Made by a program: the position numbers and the translations under genes
Shown here: piece after piece, positions 43,847-56,265 of the stretch
How positions within the stretch are numbered: the stretch's first letter is position 1
Layout of the letters: each line of letters begins with the position of its first letter
The notes under the pieces: generated by a model
Databases searched by the model: none
Seen by the model: only the letters and a program-made list of their open reading frames with translations
What the model was told of the DNA's origin: nothing
Origin: Triticum aestivum
Lineage: Eukaryota; Streptophyta; Magnoliopsida; Poales; Poaceae
Assembly (NCBI RefSeq): GCF_018294505.1
Contig: NC_057810.1
Location: 702,069,852 to 702,133,851, forward strand
Reading direction: 5' to 3'
DNA length: 64,000 nt

Positions 43847-44214
43847 GGCCTCGTTTGACATGGAGGGATTGAGGAGGATTTGAGGTGTGGGAATTGCAGG
43901 GGATTTGGTGAATCCCTCCCCTCCACCCAATCCCCTCAATTTCCCTTGCATCCAAACCTCTTCGTGAAAAACTCATTTGGCAGGCGGAGAGTGGAGGAGG
44001 CGTGTGATGCCACTGCTCTCGAGGTTTTGCTTTCGCGAGGCCCTCGACGGGAGTTTTGAAACGCGTGGGTGTGAGGGGATTGAAAGGGGTCGGAGGGGGT
44101 TGGGCTGTGCAAACCCCACCTATCAAATGGGTTGACGAGGTTTCATGGGGCTTCTGGCCCTCTCGGGGATTATCCTCTCGAAACCTCATGAATCCTCTTG
44201 TGTCAAACGAGGCC
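43847..44214. mobile_element. Tourist-like (PIF/Harbinger) MITE, 368 bp
   Basis: Terminal inverted repeats GGCCTCGTTTGACA and TGTCAAACGAGGCC, flanked on both sides by TTA (43844-43846 and 44215-44217), the usual target duplication of PIF/Harbinger MITEs. The interior is G-rich on plus in its first half and C-rich in the second, and is non-coding. Confidence 0.88.
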
Positions 44215-45037
44215 TTATGGATATTTATGTAATTTTTCTTTTACACAGGGATGTTTCTTCTTCTAAGGACTTTAGAGCATCTACAGGCGGACTTGGCAAA
44301 TCCGGCCCTTCAAACGCACGCGGACGCGTTTTCGGGCACTGACCGGGCACCTCTCAAATAATGTAATCCACATCCGGACACTTCAATTACCTATCTCTAA
44401 TCCATACAAACCCATGCAACTACGTCGACGCACACACATCGTCCGGCTACTCCATCACACTACACTAAACATGCCATCAAACTACCAAAATTTGGCATGT
44501 TTGGATATGGTGGAGTTCAACCACGGCTGCCCTTGCCCTTCTCGGCGCCCTTGTCGTCCTTCTCGCGGAAGTACCGGTCAAAGACGCAGTGCGGATCGAG
44601 CCATATCTGCTCATCGTCGGAGTTGTCCTCGTCGTCGTTGTCCTCCTTGTCCTCCTTCGGTGGCAGTTTGGCCATGGCACGGACCACCCGATTCTGCTCT
44701 AGGGCAAGGGCGCCCGTGTTCCTCCGCTGCCGTTTCTTCATAATGTGGGCGTGGATGGCTTCTTCCTCTGCGGCTGCCCAAGCCGCGGCATCAGTCGCCC
44801 CAGCCGCCGCCATTTCCGCTGCGATATGGCCCTTATCCGCTCCTTCCCACGGCGGGCCGCCCGTACCCAGTGGGACTCATACTTTGCCCGACTGGTGATG
44901 GGGAAGGAGAGGTGTTCCGGTCGGGACCACGAGGATCCAGCACCAGAGGACCCGAGCGCCCGGTGAGCCGATGCTATGGCGTCACGACGGACGGATCCGT
45001 CCGTCGGCCGGGCGATGTCCTCCCGGGAGCGGCGGAG
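44215..45037. other. possible DNA-transposon fragment with acidic-Lys ORF
   Basis: Begins about 44275 with GAGCATCTACAGGCGGACTT, similar to ends of common grass DNA-transposon families. The minus strand encodes a 98-codon charged protein (44517-44813) with long K/E/D runs (MAAAGATDAAAWAAAEEEAI at the start); I do not recognise a domain. It is cut at 45038 by an LTR retrotransposon. Confidence 0.35.
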
Positions 45038-46772
45038 TGAAGGAAATATGCCCTAGAGGCAATAATAAAGTTATTATTTATTTCCTTATATCATGATAAA
45101 TGTTTATTATTCATGCTAGAATTGTATTAACCAGAAACATAATACATGTGTGAATACATAGACAAACATAGTGTCACTAGTATGCCTCTACTTGACTAGG
45201 TCGTTGCTCAAAGATGGTTGTGTTTCCTAACCATAGACATAGGTTGTCATTTGATTAACAGGATCACATCATTAGGAGAATGATGTGATTGACTTGATCC
45301 ATTCCGTTAGCTTAGCACTTGATCATTTCGTATGTTGCTATTGCTTTCTTCATGACTTATACATGTTCCTACAACTATGAGATTATGCAACTCCCATTTA
45401 CCGGAGGAACACTTTGTGTGCTACCAAACGTCACAACGTAACTGGGTGATTATAAAGAAGCTCTACAGGTGTCTCCGAAGGTACATGTTGAGTTGGCGTA
45501 TTTCGAGATTAGGATTTGTCACTCCGATTATCGAAGAGGTATCTCTGGGCCCTCTCGGTAATGCACATCACTATAAGCCGTGCAAGCAATGTAGCTAATG
45601 AGTTAGTTACGGGATGATGCATTACGGAACGAGTAAAGAGACTTGCCGGTAACGAGATTGAACCAGGTATAAAGATACCGACAATCGAATCTCGGGCAAG
45701 TAACATACCAATGACAAAGGGAACAACGTATGTTGTTATGCGGTTTGACCGATAAAGATCTTCGTAGAATATGTGGGAGCCAATATGAGCATCCAGGTTC
45801 CGCTATTGGTTATTGACCGGAGACGTGTCTCGGTCATGTCTACATAGTTCTCAAACCCGTAGGGTCCGCACACTTAAAGTTCGATGACGGTTATATTATG
45901 AGTTTATATATTTTGATGACCGAAGATAGTTTCGAGTCCCGGATGTGATCACGGACATAACGAGGAGTCTCAAAATGGTCGATACATGAAGATTGATATA
46001 TTGGACGACTATATTCGGACACCGGAATGGTTTCGGGGGCTATCGGATGTATACCGGAGTACCGGGGAGTTACCGGAACCCCCCGGGGGGTTAATGGGCC
46101 TCATGGGCCCAAAGTGGAGCAGAGGAGGGGCGGCCAGGGCAGGCCGCGCGCCTCCTCCCCCTCTAGTCCGAATAGGACAAGGAGGGGGCGGCGCCCCCCT
46201 TTCCTTCCTCTCCTCTCTCCCCTTCCTTCCCCCTCTCCTACTTCGACAAGGAAAGGAGGGAGTCCTACTCCCGGCGGGAGTAGGACTCCTCCCTGGCACG
46301 CCTCCTCTTGGCCGTCCGCCCCCTCCCCCTTGCTCCTTTATATACGGGGGCAAGGGGCACCTCTAGACACAACAATTGATCCTTGAGATCTATTAGCCGT
46401 GTGCGGTGCCCCCTCCACCATATTCCACCTTGATAATATCGTTGCGGTGCTTAGGCGAAGCCCTGTGTCGGTAGAACATCATCACCATCACCACGCCGTC
46501 GTGCTGACGGAACTCTCCATCGAAGCTCGGCTAGATCGGAGTTCGAGGGACGTCATCGACCTGAACGTGTGCTGAACTCGGAGGTGCCGTGCGTTCGGTA
46601 CTTGGATCGGTCGGATCGTGAAGACGTACGACTACATCAACCGTGTTGTGCTAACGCTTCCGCTTTCGGTCTATGAGGGTACGTGGACAACAATCTCCCC
46701 TCTCGTTGCTATGCATCACTATGATCTTGCGTGTGCGTAGGAATTTTTTTGAAATTACTATGTTCCCCAACA
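45038..46772 (+). repeat. 5' LTR of element 3 (1735 bp)
   Basis: Starts TGAAGGAAATATGCCCTAGA and ends TGTTCCCCAACA. A TATA box (TTTATATA, about 46337-46344) is followed by a GC-rich leader. It closely matches 54337-56077. Confidence 0.93.
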
Positions 46773-46773
46773 G

Positions 46774-46786
46774 TGGCATCCGAGCC
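46774..46786 (+). other. primer binding site of element 3
   Basis: TGGCATCCGAGCC directly follows the 5' LTR. The same sequence follows the second LTR at about 56079-56091. Confidence 0.75.
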
Positions 46787-48274
46787 TGGTTTTATGCGTA
46801 GATGTTATATGCACGAGTAGAACATAAGTGAGTTGTGGGTGATACAAGTCATACTACTTACCAGCATGTCATACTTTGGTTCGGCGGTATTGTTGGATGA
46901 AGCGGCCCGGACCGACATTACGCGTACGCTTATGCGAGACTGGATCTACCGACGTGCTTTGCACATAGGTGGCTGGCGGGTGTCAGTTTCTCCAACTTTA
47001 GTTGAACCGAGTGTGGCTACGCCCGGTCCTTGAGAAGGTTAAAACAACACTAACTTGACGAACTATCGTTGTGGTTTTGATGCGTAGGTAAGAACAGTTC
47101 TTGCTCAGTCCGTAGCAGCCACGTAAAACTTGCAACAACAAAGTAGAGGGCGTCTAACTTGTTTTTGCAGGGCATGTTGTGATGTGATATGGTCAAGACG
47201 TGATGCTATATTTTATTGTATGAGATGATCATGTTGTGTAACCGAGTTATCGGCAACTGGCATGAGCCATATGGTTGTCACTTTATTGTATGCAATGCAA
47301 TCGCCCTGTAATTGCTTTACTTTATCACTAAGCGGTAGCGATAGTCGTAGAATCAATAGGTGGCGAAACGACAATGATGCTACGATGGAGATCAAGGTGT
47401 CGCGCCGGTGACGATGGTGATCATGACGGTGCTTCGGAGATGGAGATCACAAGCACAAGATGATGATGGCCATATCATATCACTTATATTGATTGCATGT
47501 GATGTTTATCCTTTTATGCATCTTATTTTGCTTTGATTGACAGTAGCATTATAAGATGATCTCTCACTAAATTTCAAGGTATAAGTGTTCTCCCTGAGTA
47601 TGCACCGTTGCGAAAGTTCTTCGTGCTGAGATACCACATCATGATCGGGTGTGATAGGCTCTACGTTCAAATACAACGGGTGCTTAACAGTTGCACATGC
47701 GGAATACTCAGGTTAAACTTGACGAGCCTAGCATATACAGATATGGCCTCGGAACACTGAGACCGAAAGGTCGAGCGTGAATCATATAGTAGATATGGTC
47801 AACATAGTGATGTTCACCATTGAAAACTACTCCATCTCACGTGATGATCGGACATGGTTTAGTTGATTTGGATCACGTGGTCACTTAGATGATTAGAAGG
47901 ATGTCTATCTAAGTGGGAGTTCTTAGTAATATGATTAATTGAACTCAAATTTATCATGAACTTAGTACCTGATAGTATTTTGCTTGTCTATGTTTGTTGT
48001 AGATAGATGGCTCGTGCTGTTGTTCCGTTGAATTTTAATGCGTTCCTTGAGAAAGCTAAGTTGAAAGATGATGGTAGCAATTACACGGACTGGGTCCGTA
48101 ACTTGAGGATTATCCTCATTGCTGCACAGAAGAATTACGTCCTGGAAGCACCGCTGGGTGCCAGGCCTGCTGTAGATGCAGCTGACGACATTAAGAACGT
48201 CTGGCAGAGCAAAGCTGATGACTACTCGATAGTTCAGTGTGCCATGCTTTACGGCTTAGAACCGGGACTTCAAC

Positions 48275-49129
48275 TGAAGAAAATATGCCCTAGAGGCAAT
48301 AATAACATTATTATTTATTTCATTATATCATGATAAATGTTTATTATTCATGTTAGAATTGTATTAACCGGAAAATTAGTACATGTGTGAATACATAGGC
48401 AAACAAAGTGTCACTAGTATGCCTCTACTTAACTAGCTCGTTGAATATAAGATGGTTAAGTTTCCTAGCCATAGACATGAGTTGTCATTTGATTAACTGG
48501 ATCACATCATTAGAGAATGATGTGATTGACTTGACTCATTCCGTTAGCTTAGCACTTGATTGTTTAGTATGTTGCCATTGCTTGCAAGGCTTATAGTGAT
48601 GTGCATTACCGAGAGGGCCCAGAGATACCTCTCCGACAATCGGAGTGAAAAATACTAATCTCAAAATATGCCAACTCAACAAGTACCTTTGGAGACACCT
48701 ATAGAGCACTTTTATAATCACCCAGTTACGTTGTGATATTTGGTAGCACACAAAGTGTTCCTCCGGTATTCGAGAGTTGCATAATCTCATAGTAAAAGGA
48801 ACATGTATTAGTCATGAAGAAAGCAATAGCAACATACTAAACGATCAAGTGCTAAGCTAACGGAATGGGTCAAGTCAATCACATCATTCTCTAATGATGT
48901 GATCCCGTTAATCAAATGACAACTCATGTCTATGGCTAGGAAACTTAACCATCTTTGATTCAACGAGCTAGTTAAGTAGAGGCATACTAGTGACACTTTG
49001 TTTGTCTATGTATTCACACATGTACTAAGTTTCCGGTTAATACAATTATACCATGAATAATAAACATTTATCATGAAATAAGGAAATAAATAATAACTTT
49101 ATTATTGCCTCTAGGGCATATTTCCTTCA
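48275..49129. repeat. head-to-head LTR inverted repeat in gag of element 3
   Basis: Left arm about 48275-48585 is the first 300 bp of a BARE/WIS-type LTR in plus direction (TGAAGAAAATATGCCC). Right part about 48586-49129 is the same LTR region in reverse, ending GGCATATTTCCTTCA. The arms of roughly 300 bp can pair, leaving a spacer of about 230 bp (48586-48819). Confidence 0.8.
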
Positions 49130-50600
49130 GTCTCGCACTTGCACTAGAGTCAATAATCTAGTTCACATCACCATGTGATTTAACACTAATATTCACATCT
49201 GCATGTGATTAACACCCATAGTTCACATCGTCATGTGACCAACACCCAAAGGGTTTACTAGAGTCAATAATCTAGTTCACATCGATATGTGATTAACACC
49301 CAAAGAGTACTAAGGTGTGATCATGTTTTGCTCGTGAGAGAAGTTTAGTCAACGGGTCTGTCACATTCAGAGCCGTATGTATTTTGCAAATTATTCTATG
49401 TCTGCAATGCTCTGCACGGAGCTACTCTAGGTAATTGCTCCCACTTTCAATATGTATCCAGATTGAGACTTAGAGTCATCTGGATTGGTGTAAAAGCTTG
49501 CACCAATGTAACTCTTTACGACGAACTCTTTTATCACCTCCATAATCGAGAAACATATCCTTATTCCACTAAGGATAATTTTGACCAATGACCAGTGATC
49601 TACTCCTAGATCACTATTGTACTCCCTTGCCAAACTCAGGGCAGGGTATACAATAGGTCTGGTCTATAGCATGGCATACTTCATAGAACCTATGACTGAG
49701 GCATAGGAATGACTTTCATTCTCTTTCTATTTTCTGCCGTGGTAGGGATTTGAGTCTTACTTAATTTCACACCTTTGCAACATAGGCAAGAACTCTTTCT
49801 TTGACTATTCCATTTTTAACTACTTCAAAATCTTGTCAAGGTATGTACTAATGGAAAATCTGATCAAGCGTCTTGATCTATCTCAATAGATCTATGATGT
49901 AGCTTACCGATTTACCACTATCATTTTGGCGTTATGCATTAGAGACAGCTGCATTCACTTTAAATAGGGCACCATCAAAATCCATTGAGACGACGCCTTA
50001 TGAACTGCGGTTTGGCAAGAAACCAAAGTTGTCATTTCTTAAAGTTTGGGGCTGTGATGCTTATGTGAAAAAGTTTCAACCTGATAAGCTCAAACCCAAA
50101 TCGAAGAAGTGCGTCTTCATAGAATAACCAAAGGAAACTGTTGGGTACACCTTCTATCACAGATTCGAAGGCAAGATATTCGTTGCTAAGATGGATCCTT
50201 TCTGGAGAGGGAGTTTCTATCGAAAGAAGTGGGAGGAAAGTAGAGCTTGATAAGGTAATTGTACCTTCTCCCGAATTGGAAACTAGTTCATCACATAAAT
50301 AAGTTCCAGTGATTCCTACACCAATTAGTGAGGAAGCTAATGATGATGAAGTTAATATTTCATCACCATTTTCCTTTCGGAGTACCGGAGAGTTAGGGGA
50401 ATTCGCCGGCGAGTATATGGGCCTTATTGGGCCATACGGGAATAGAGGAGAGAGGCTAAAAGGAAGGAGGCGCCCCCCCCTCTGGTCTGAATTGGACAAG
50501 GGGTGCAGCCCCCTTTTCCTTCTCCCTCTCCCCCTCTTTCCTTCTCTCCTACTCCAACAATGAAAATTAGTTCCAGTGATTCCTACACCAATCCGTTGAA
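49130..50600. mobile_element. mosaic of reversed and direct Copia segments
   Basis: 49130-49905 reads, on the minus strand, polypurine tract (GTGCGAGAC-like), RNase H (GASFYTNPDDSKSQSGYILK) and RT end. From about 49908 plus-strand integrase sequence appears (TTACCGATTTACCACTATCA, FGKKPKLSFLKVWG) and goes on into the linker (about 50330). Then comes an LTR-like GC-rich segment (50366-50563) before the gag frame resumes. A 24-bp stretch near AGTTCCAGTGATTCCTACAC occurs at both about 50303 and about 50571. Confidence 0.7.
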
Positions 50601-53600
50601 CGTCATGGAGCATATGAGATGTTCCAGGAGTTGAAGTTAATATTTCAAGCAAATGCCCGGATTGAGACATATGAAGTCTCCAATAAGTTCTATAGCTGCA
50701 AGATGGAAGAGAATAGTTCTGTCAGTGAACATATACTCAAAATGTCTGGGTATAATAATCACTTGATTCAACTGGGAGTTAATCTTCCTGATGATAGTGT
50801 CATTGACAGAATTCTTCAATCACTCCCACCAAGCTACAAGAGCTTCGTGATGAACTATAATATGCAAGGGATGAACAAGACTATTCCCGACCTCTTCGCA
50901 ATGCTAAAAGTTGTGGAGGTAGAAATCAAAAAGGAGCATCAAGTGTTGATGGTCAACAACACCACCGGTTTCAAGAAAAAGGGTAAAGGGAAGAAGAAGG
51001 GGAACTTCAAAAAGAACGACAAACAAGTTGTTGCTCAAGAGAAGAAACCCAAGTCTGGACCAAAGCCTGAGACTGAGTGCTTCTACTGCAAGCAGACTGG
51101 TCACTGGAAGCGGAACTGCCCGAAGTATTTGGCGGATAATAAGGATGGCAAGGTGAGAAAAGGTATATGTGATATACATGTTATTGATGTGTACCTTACT
51201 AATGCTCGCAGTAGCACCTAGGAAATTTGATATTGGTTCTATTGCTAATATTTGCAACTCGAAACGGGGACTACGGATTAAGCGAAGATTGGCTAAGGAC
51301 AAGGTAACGATGCGCGTGGGAAATGGTTCCAAAGTCAATGTGACCGCGGTCGGCACGCTACCTCTACATCTACATTCGGGATTAGTTTTAGACCTGAATA
51401 ATTGTTATTTGGTGCCAGCATTAAGCATGAACATTATATCTGAATCTTGTTTGATGCGAGACGGTTATTCATTTAAATCAGAGAATAATGGTTGTTCTAT
51501 TTATATGAGTAATATCTTTTATGGTCATGCACCCTTGAAGAGTGGTCTATTTTTATTGAATCTCGATAGTACTGATACACATATTCATAATGTTGAAGCC
51601 AAAAGATGCAGAGTTGATAATGATAGTGCAACTTATTTGTGGCACTGCCGTTTGGGTCATATTGGTGTAAAGCGCATGAAGAAACTCCATACTGATGGAC
51701 TTCTGAAATCACTTGATTATGAATCACTTGGTACTTGCGAACCATGGCTCATGGGCAAGATGACTAAAACGCCGTTCTCCGGAACTATGGAGCGAGGAAT
51801 AGATTTGTTGGAAATCATACATACTGATGTATGTGGACCAATGAATATTGAGGCTCGTGGTGGGTATCGTTATTTTCTCACCTTCACAGATGATTTAAGC
51901 AGATATGGGTATATCTACTTAATGAAACATAAGTCTGAAACATTTGAAAAGTCAAAGAATTTCAGAGTGAAGTGGAAAATCATCGTAACAAGAAAATAAA
52001 GTTTCTACGATCTGATCGTGGAGGAGAATATTTGAGTTACGAGTTTGGTTTACATTTGAAACAATGCGGAATAGTTTCGCAACTCACGCCATCCGGAACA
52101 CCACAACGTAATGGTGTGTCCGAACGTCGTAATCGTACTTTACTAGATATGGTGCGATCTATGATGTCTCTTACTGATTTACCGCTATCGTTTTGGGGTT
52201 ATGCTTTAGAGATGGCCGCATTCACGTTAAATAGGGCGCCATCAAAATCCATTGAGACAACGCCTTATGAACTGTGCTTTGGCAAGAAACCAAAGTTGTC
52301 ATTTCTTAAAGTTTGGGGCTGCGATGCTTATGTGAAGAAACTTCAACCAGATAAGCTCGAACCCAACTCTGAGAAATGTGTCTTCATAGGATACCCAAAG
52401 GAGACTATTGGGTACACCTTCTATCACAGATCTGAAGGCAAGACTTTTGTTGCTAAATTCGGATCCTTTCTAGGGAAGGAGTTTCTCTCGAAAGAAGTGA
52501 GTGGGAGGAAAGTAAAACTTGATGAGGTAACTGTACTTGCTCCCTTATTGGAAAGTAGTTCATCACAAAAATCGGTTCCTGTGACGACTACACCAATTAG
52601 TGAGGAAGCTAATGATATTGATCATGAAACTTCAGATCAAGTTACTACCGAACCTCGTAGGTCAACCAGAGTAAGATCAGCACCAGAGTGGTACGGTAAT
52701 CCTATTATGGAGGTCATGTTAATTGACCGTGGCGAACCTACGAACTATGAGGAAGCGATGATGAGCCCAGATTCTGAAAAATGGCTTGAGGCCATGAAAT
52801 CTAAGATGGGATCCATGTATAGAACAAAGTATGGACTTTGGTTGACTTGCCCGAAAATTGGCAAGCCATCGAGAATAAATGGATCTTCAAGAAGAAGACT
52901 AACGCTGATGGTAATGTGACTGTCTACAAAGCTCGACTTTTTGCAAAAGGTTTTCGACAAGTTCAAGGGGTTGACTACGATGAGACTTTCTCACCCGTAG
53001 CGATGCTTAAGTCTGTCTGAATCATGTTAGCAATTGCCGCATTTTATGATTATGAAATATGGAAAATGGATGTCAAAACTGCATTCCTGAATGGATTTCT
53101 AGAAGAAGAGTTGTATATGATGCAACCAGAAGGTTTTGTCGATCCAAAAGGTGCTAACAAAGTGTGCAAGCTCCAGCGATCTATTTATGGACTGGTGCAA
53201 GCCTATCGGAGTTGGAATAAATGCTTTGATAGTGTGATTAAAGCATATGGTTTTATACAGATTTTTGGAGAAGTCTGTATTTACAAGAAAGTGAGTGGGA
53301 GCTCTATAGCATTTCTGATATTATATGTAGACGATATATTGTTGATTGGAAATGATATAGAATTTCTGGATAGCATAAAAGGATACTTGAATAAAAGTTT
53401 TTCAATGAAAGACCTCGGTGAAGCTGCTTATATATTAGGCATCAAGATCTATAGAGATAGATAAAGACGCTTAATTGGACTTTCACAAAGCACATACCTT
53501 GATAAAGTTTTGAAGATGTTCAAAATGGATCAAGCAAAGAAAGGGTTCTTGCCTGTGTTACAAGGTGTGAAGTTGAGTCAGACTCAATGCCCGACCACAG

Positions 53601-54323
53601 CAGAAGATAGAGAGAAAATGAAAGATGTTCCCTATGCTTCAGCCATAGGCTCTATCATGTATGCAATGATGTGTACCAGACCTGATGTATGCTTAGCAAT
53701 ATGTTTAGCAGGGAGGTACCAAAGTAATCCAGGAGTGGAACACTGGATAGCGGTCAAGAATATCCTGAAATACCTGAAAAGGACTAAGGATATGTTTCTC
53801 GTTTATGGAGGTGACAAAGAGCTGTAAATGGTTACGTCGATGCAAGCTTTGACACTGATCCGGACGATTCTAAATCGCAAACCGGATATGTGTTTATATT
53901 GAATGGTGGAGCTGTCAGTTGGTGCAGTTCTAAATAAAGTGTCGTGGTGGGATCTACACGTGAAGCGGAGTACATAGCTGCTTCAGAAGCAACAAATGAA
54001 GGAGTCTGGATGAAGGAGTTCATATCTGATCTAGGTGTCATACCTAGTGCATCGGGACCAATGAAAATCTTCTGTGACAATACTGGTGCAATTGCCTTGG
54101 CAAAGGAATCCAGATTTCACAATAGGACCAAGCACATCAAGAGATGCTTCAATTCCATCCGGGACCAAGTCCAGTTGGGAGACATAGAGATTTGCAAGAT
54201 ACATACGGATCTGAATGTTGCAGACCCGTTGACTAAGCCTCTTCCACGAGCAAAACATGATTAGCACCAAGGCTCCATGGGTGTTAGAATCATTACTTTG
54301 TAATCTAGATTATTGACTCTAGT

Positions 54324-54336
54324 GCAAGTGGGAGAC
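54324..54336 (+). other. polypurine tract of element 3
   Basis: GCAAGTGGGAGAC abuts the LTR at 54337, where plus-strand DNA synthesis would be primed. Confidence 0.75.
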
Positions 54337-56077
54337 TGAAGGAAATATGCCCTAGAGGCAATAATAAAGTTATTATTTATTTCCTTATATCATGATAAAT
54401 GTTTATTATTCATGCTAGAATTGTATTAACCGGAAACATAATACATGTGTGAATACATAGACAAACATAGTGTCACTAGTATGCCTCTACTTGACTAGCT
54501 CGTTGATCAAAGATGGTTGTGTTTCCTAACCATAGACATGGGTTGTCATTTGATTAACGGGATCACATCATTGGGAGAATGATGTGATTGACTTGGACCA
54601 TTCTGTTAGCTTAACACTTGATTGTTTAGTATGTTGCTATTGCTTTCTTCATGACGTATACATGTTCCTACAACTATGAGATTATGCAACTCCCGTTTAC
54701 CGGAGGAACACTTTGTGTGCTACCAAACGCCACAACGTAACTGGGTGATTATAAAGGAGCTCTATAGGTGTCTCCGAAGGTACATGTTGAGTTGGCGTAT
54801 TTCGACATTAGGATTTGTCACTCCGATTGTCGGAGAGGTATCTCTGGGCCCTCTCGGTAATGCACATCACTATAAGACTTGCAAGCAATGTAGCTAATGA
54901 TTTAGTTACATGATGATGCATTACGTAACGAGTAAAGAGACTTGCCGGTAACGAGATTGAACCAGGTATTAAGATACCGACGATCGAATCTCGGGCAAGT
55001 AACATACCGATGACAAAGGGAACAACGTATGTTGTTATGCGGTTTGACCGACAAAAGATCTTCGTAGAATATGTGGGAGCCAATATGAGCATCAAGGTTC
55101 CGCTATTGGTTATTGGCCGGAGACTTGTCTCGGTCATGTCTACATAGTTCTCGAACCCGTAGGGTCCGCATGCTTAAAGTTCGATGACGGTTATATTATG
55201 AGTTTATATGTTTTGATGTACCGAAGATAGTTCGGAGTCCCGGATGTGATCACGGACATGACGAGGAGTCTCGAAATGGTCGAGACGTGAAGATTGATAT
55301 ATTGGACAACTATATTCGGACACCGGAATGGTTCCGGGGGTTATCGGATGTATACCGGAGTACCGGGGGGTTACCGGAACCCCCCGGGGGGGTTAATGGG
55401 CCTCATGGGCCCAAAGTGGAGAAGAGGAGGGGCGGCCAGGGTAGGCCGCGCGCCCCCTCCCCCTCTAGTCCGAATAGGACAAGGAGAGGCGGCGGCGCCC
55501 CCCTTTCCTTCCTCTCCTCTCTCCCCTTCCTTCCCCCTCTCCTACTTGGACAAGGAAAGGAGGGAGTCCTACTCCCGGTGGGAGTAGGACTCCTCCCTGG
55601 CATGCCTCCTCCTGGCCGGCCGCCCCCTCCCCCTTGCTCCTTTATATACGGGGGCAGGAGGGCACCTCTAGACACAACAATTGATTCTTGAGATCTATTA
55701 GCCGTGTGGGTGCCCCCCTCCACCATATTCCACCTCGATAATATCGTTGCGGTGCTTAGGCGAAGCCCTGTGTCGGTAGAACATCATCACCGTCACCACG
55801 CCGTCGTGCTGATAGAACTCTCCCTCGAAGCTCGGCTGGATCACAGTTCGAGGGACGTCATCGAGCTGAACGTGTGCTGAACTCGGAGGTGCCGTGCGTT
55901 TGGTACTTGGATCGGTCGGATCGTGAAGACGTACAACTACATCAACCGCGTTGTGCTAACGCTTCCGCTTTCGGTCTACGAGGGTACGTGGACAACACTC
56001 TCCCCTCTCGTTGCTATGCATCACTATGATCTTGCGTGTGCGTAGGAATTTTTTTTTAATTACTATGTTCCCCAACA
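54337..56077 (+). repeat. second LTR of element 3 (1741 bp)
   Basis: TGAAGGAAATATGCCC...CCCCAACA. It is followed by a primer site, so it acts both as 3' LTR of the first unit and 5' LTR of the next. Confidence 0.93.
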
Positions 56078-56265
56078 GTGGCATCCGAGCCTGGTTTTAT
56101 GCGTAGATGTCATATGCATGAGTAGAACACAAGTGAGTTGTGGCAATACAAGTCATACTGCTTATCAGCATGTCATACTTTGGTTCGGCGGTATTGTTGG
56201 ATGAAGCGGCCCGGACCGACATTACGCGTACGCTTACGCGAGACTAGATCTACCGATGTGCTTTG
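56078..56265 (+). other. second primer site and leader (next unit of the tandem)
   Basis: GTGGCATCCGAGCCTGGTTT and the following 170 bp align with 46773-46961, including GGTTCGGCGGTATTGTTGGA. The unit is interrupted at CTTTG (56261-56265). Confidence 0.85.

Larger units (their letters stand above)
48007..54264 (+). pseudogene. Copia gag-pol of element 3, disrupted
   Basis: gag starts at 48007 (MARAVVPLNFNAFLEKAKLK), is cut at about 48273 by a rearranged insert, and resumes at about 50600 with a CCHC knuckle (CFYCKQTGHWKRNC, near 51080-51120). After a frameshift protease reads KFDIGSIANIC, with DIG in place of DTG. Integrase (51550-52300) has a frameshift near 51980 and keeps the SDRGGEY and ERRNRTLLDM segments. 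RT starts at about 52840 (IFKKKTNADG), with a stop at 53017-53019 (KSV*, where CGA would be Arg), and has YVDDILLIGN (53325 onward). A further stop follows YRDR at about 53462. RNase H ends at 54262-54264 (AKHD). Several breaks, so it is non-autonomous. Confidence 0.9.
45038..56265 (+). mobile_element. Copia retrotransposon, BARE1/WIS type, in a three-LTR tandem (element 3)
   Basis: LTR 45038-46772, primer site and internal region 46773-54336, LTR 54337-56077, then a second primer site and leader 56078-56265, which belongs to another internal region cut off by a Copia insertion. The segment after the second LTR aligns with 46773-46960, which starts the internal region in the first copy. CGGAG (45033-45037) is the possible left target duplication. 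The internal region is 7564 bp, about 2.3 kb of it being a rearranged insert. Confidence 0.88.
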
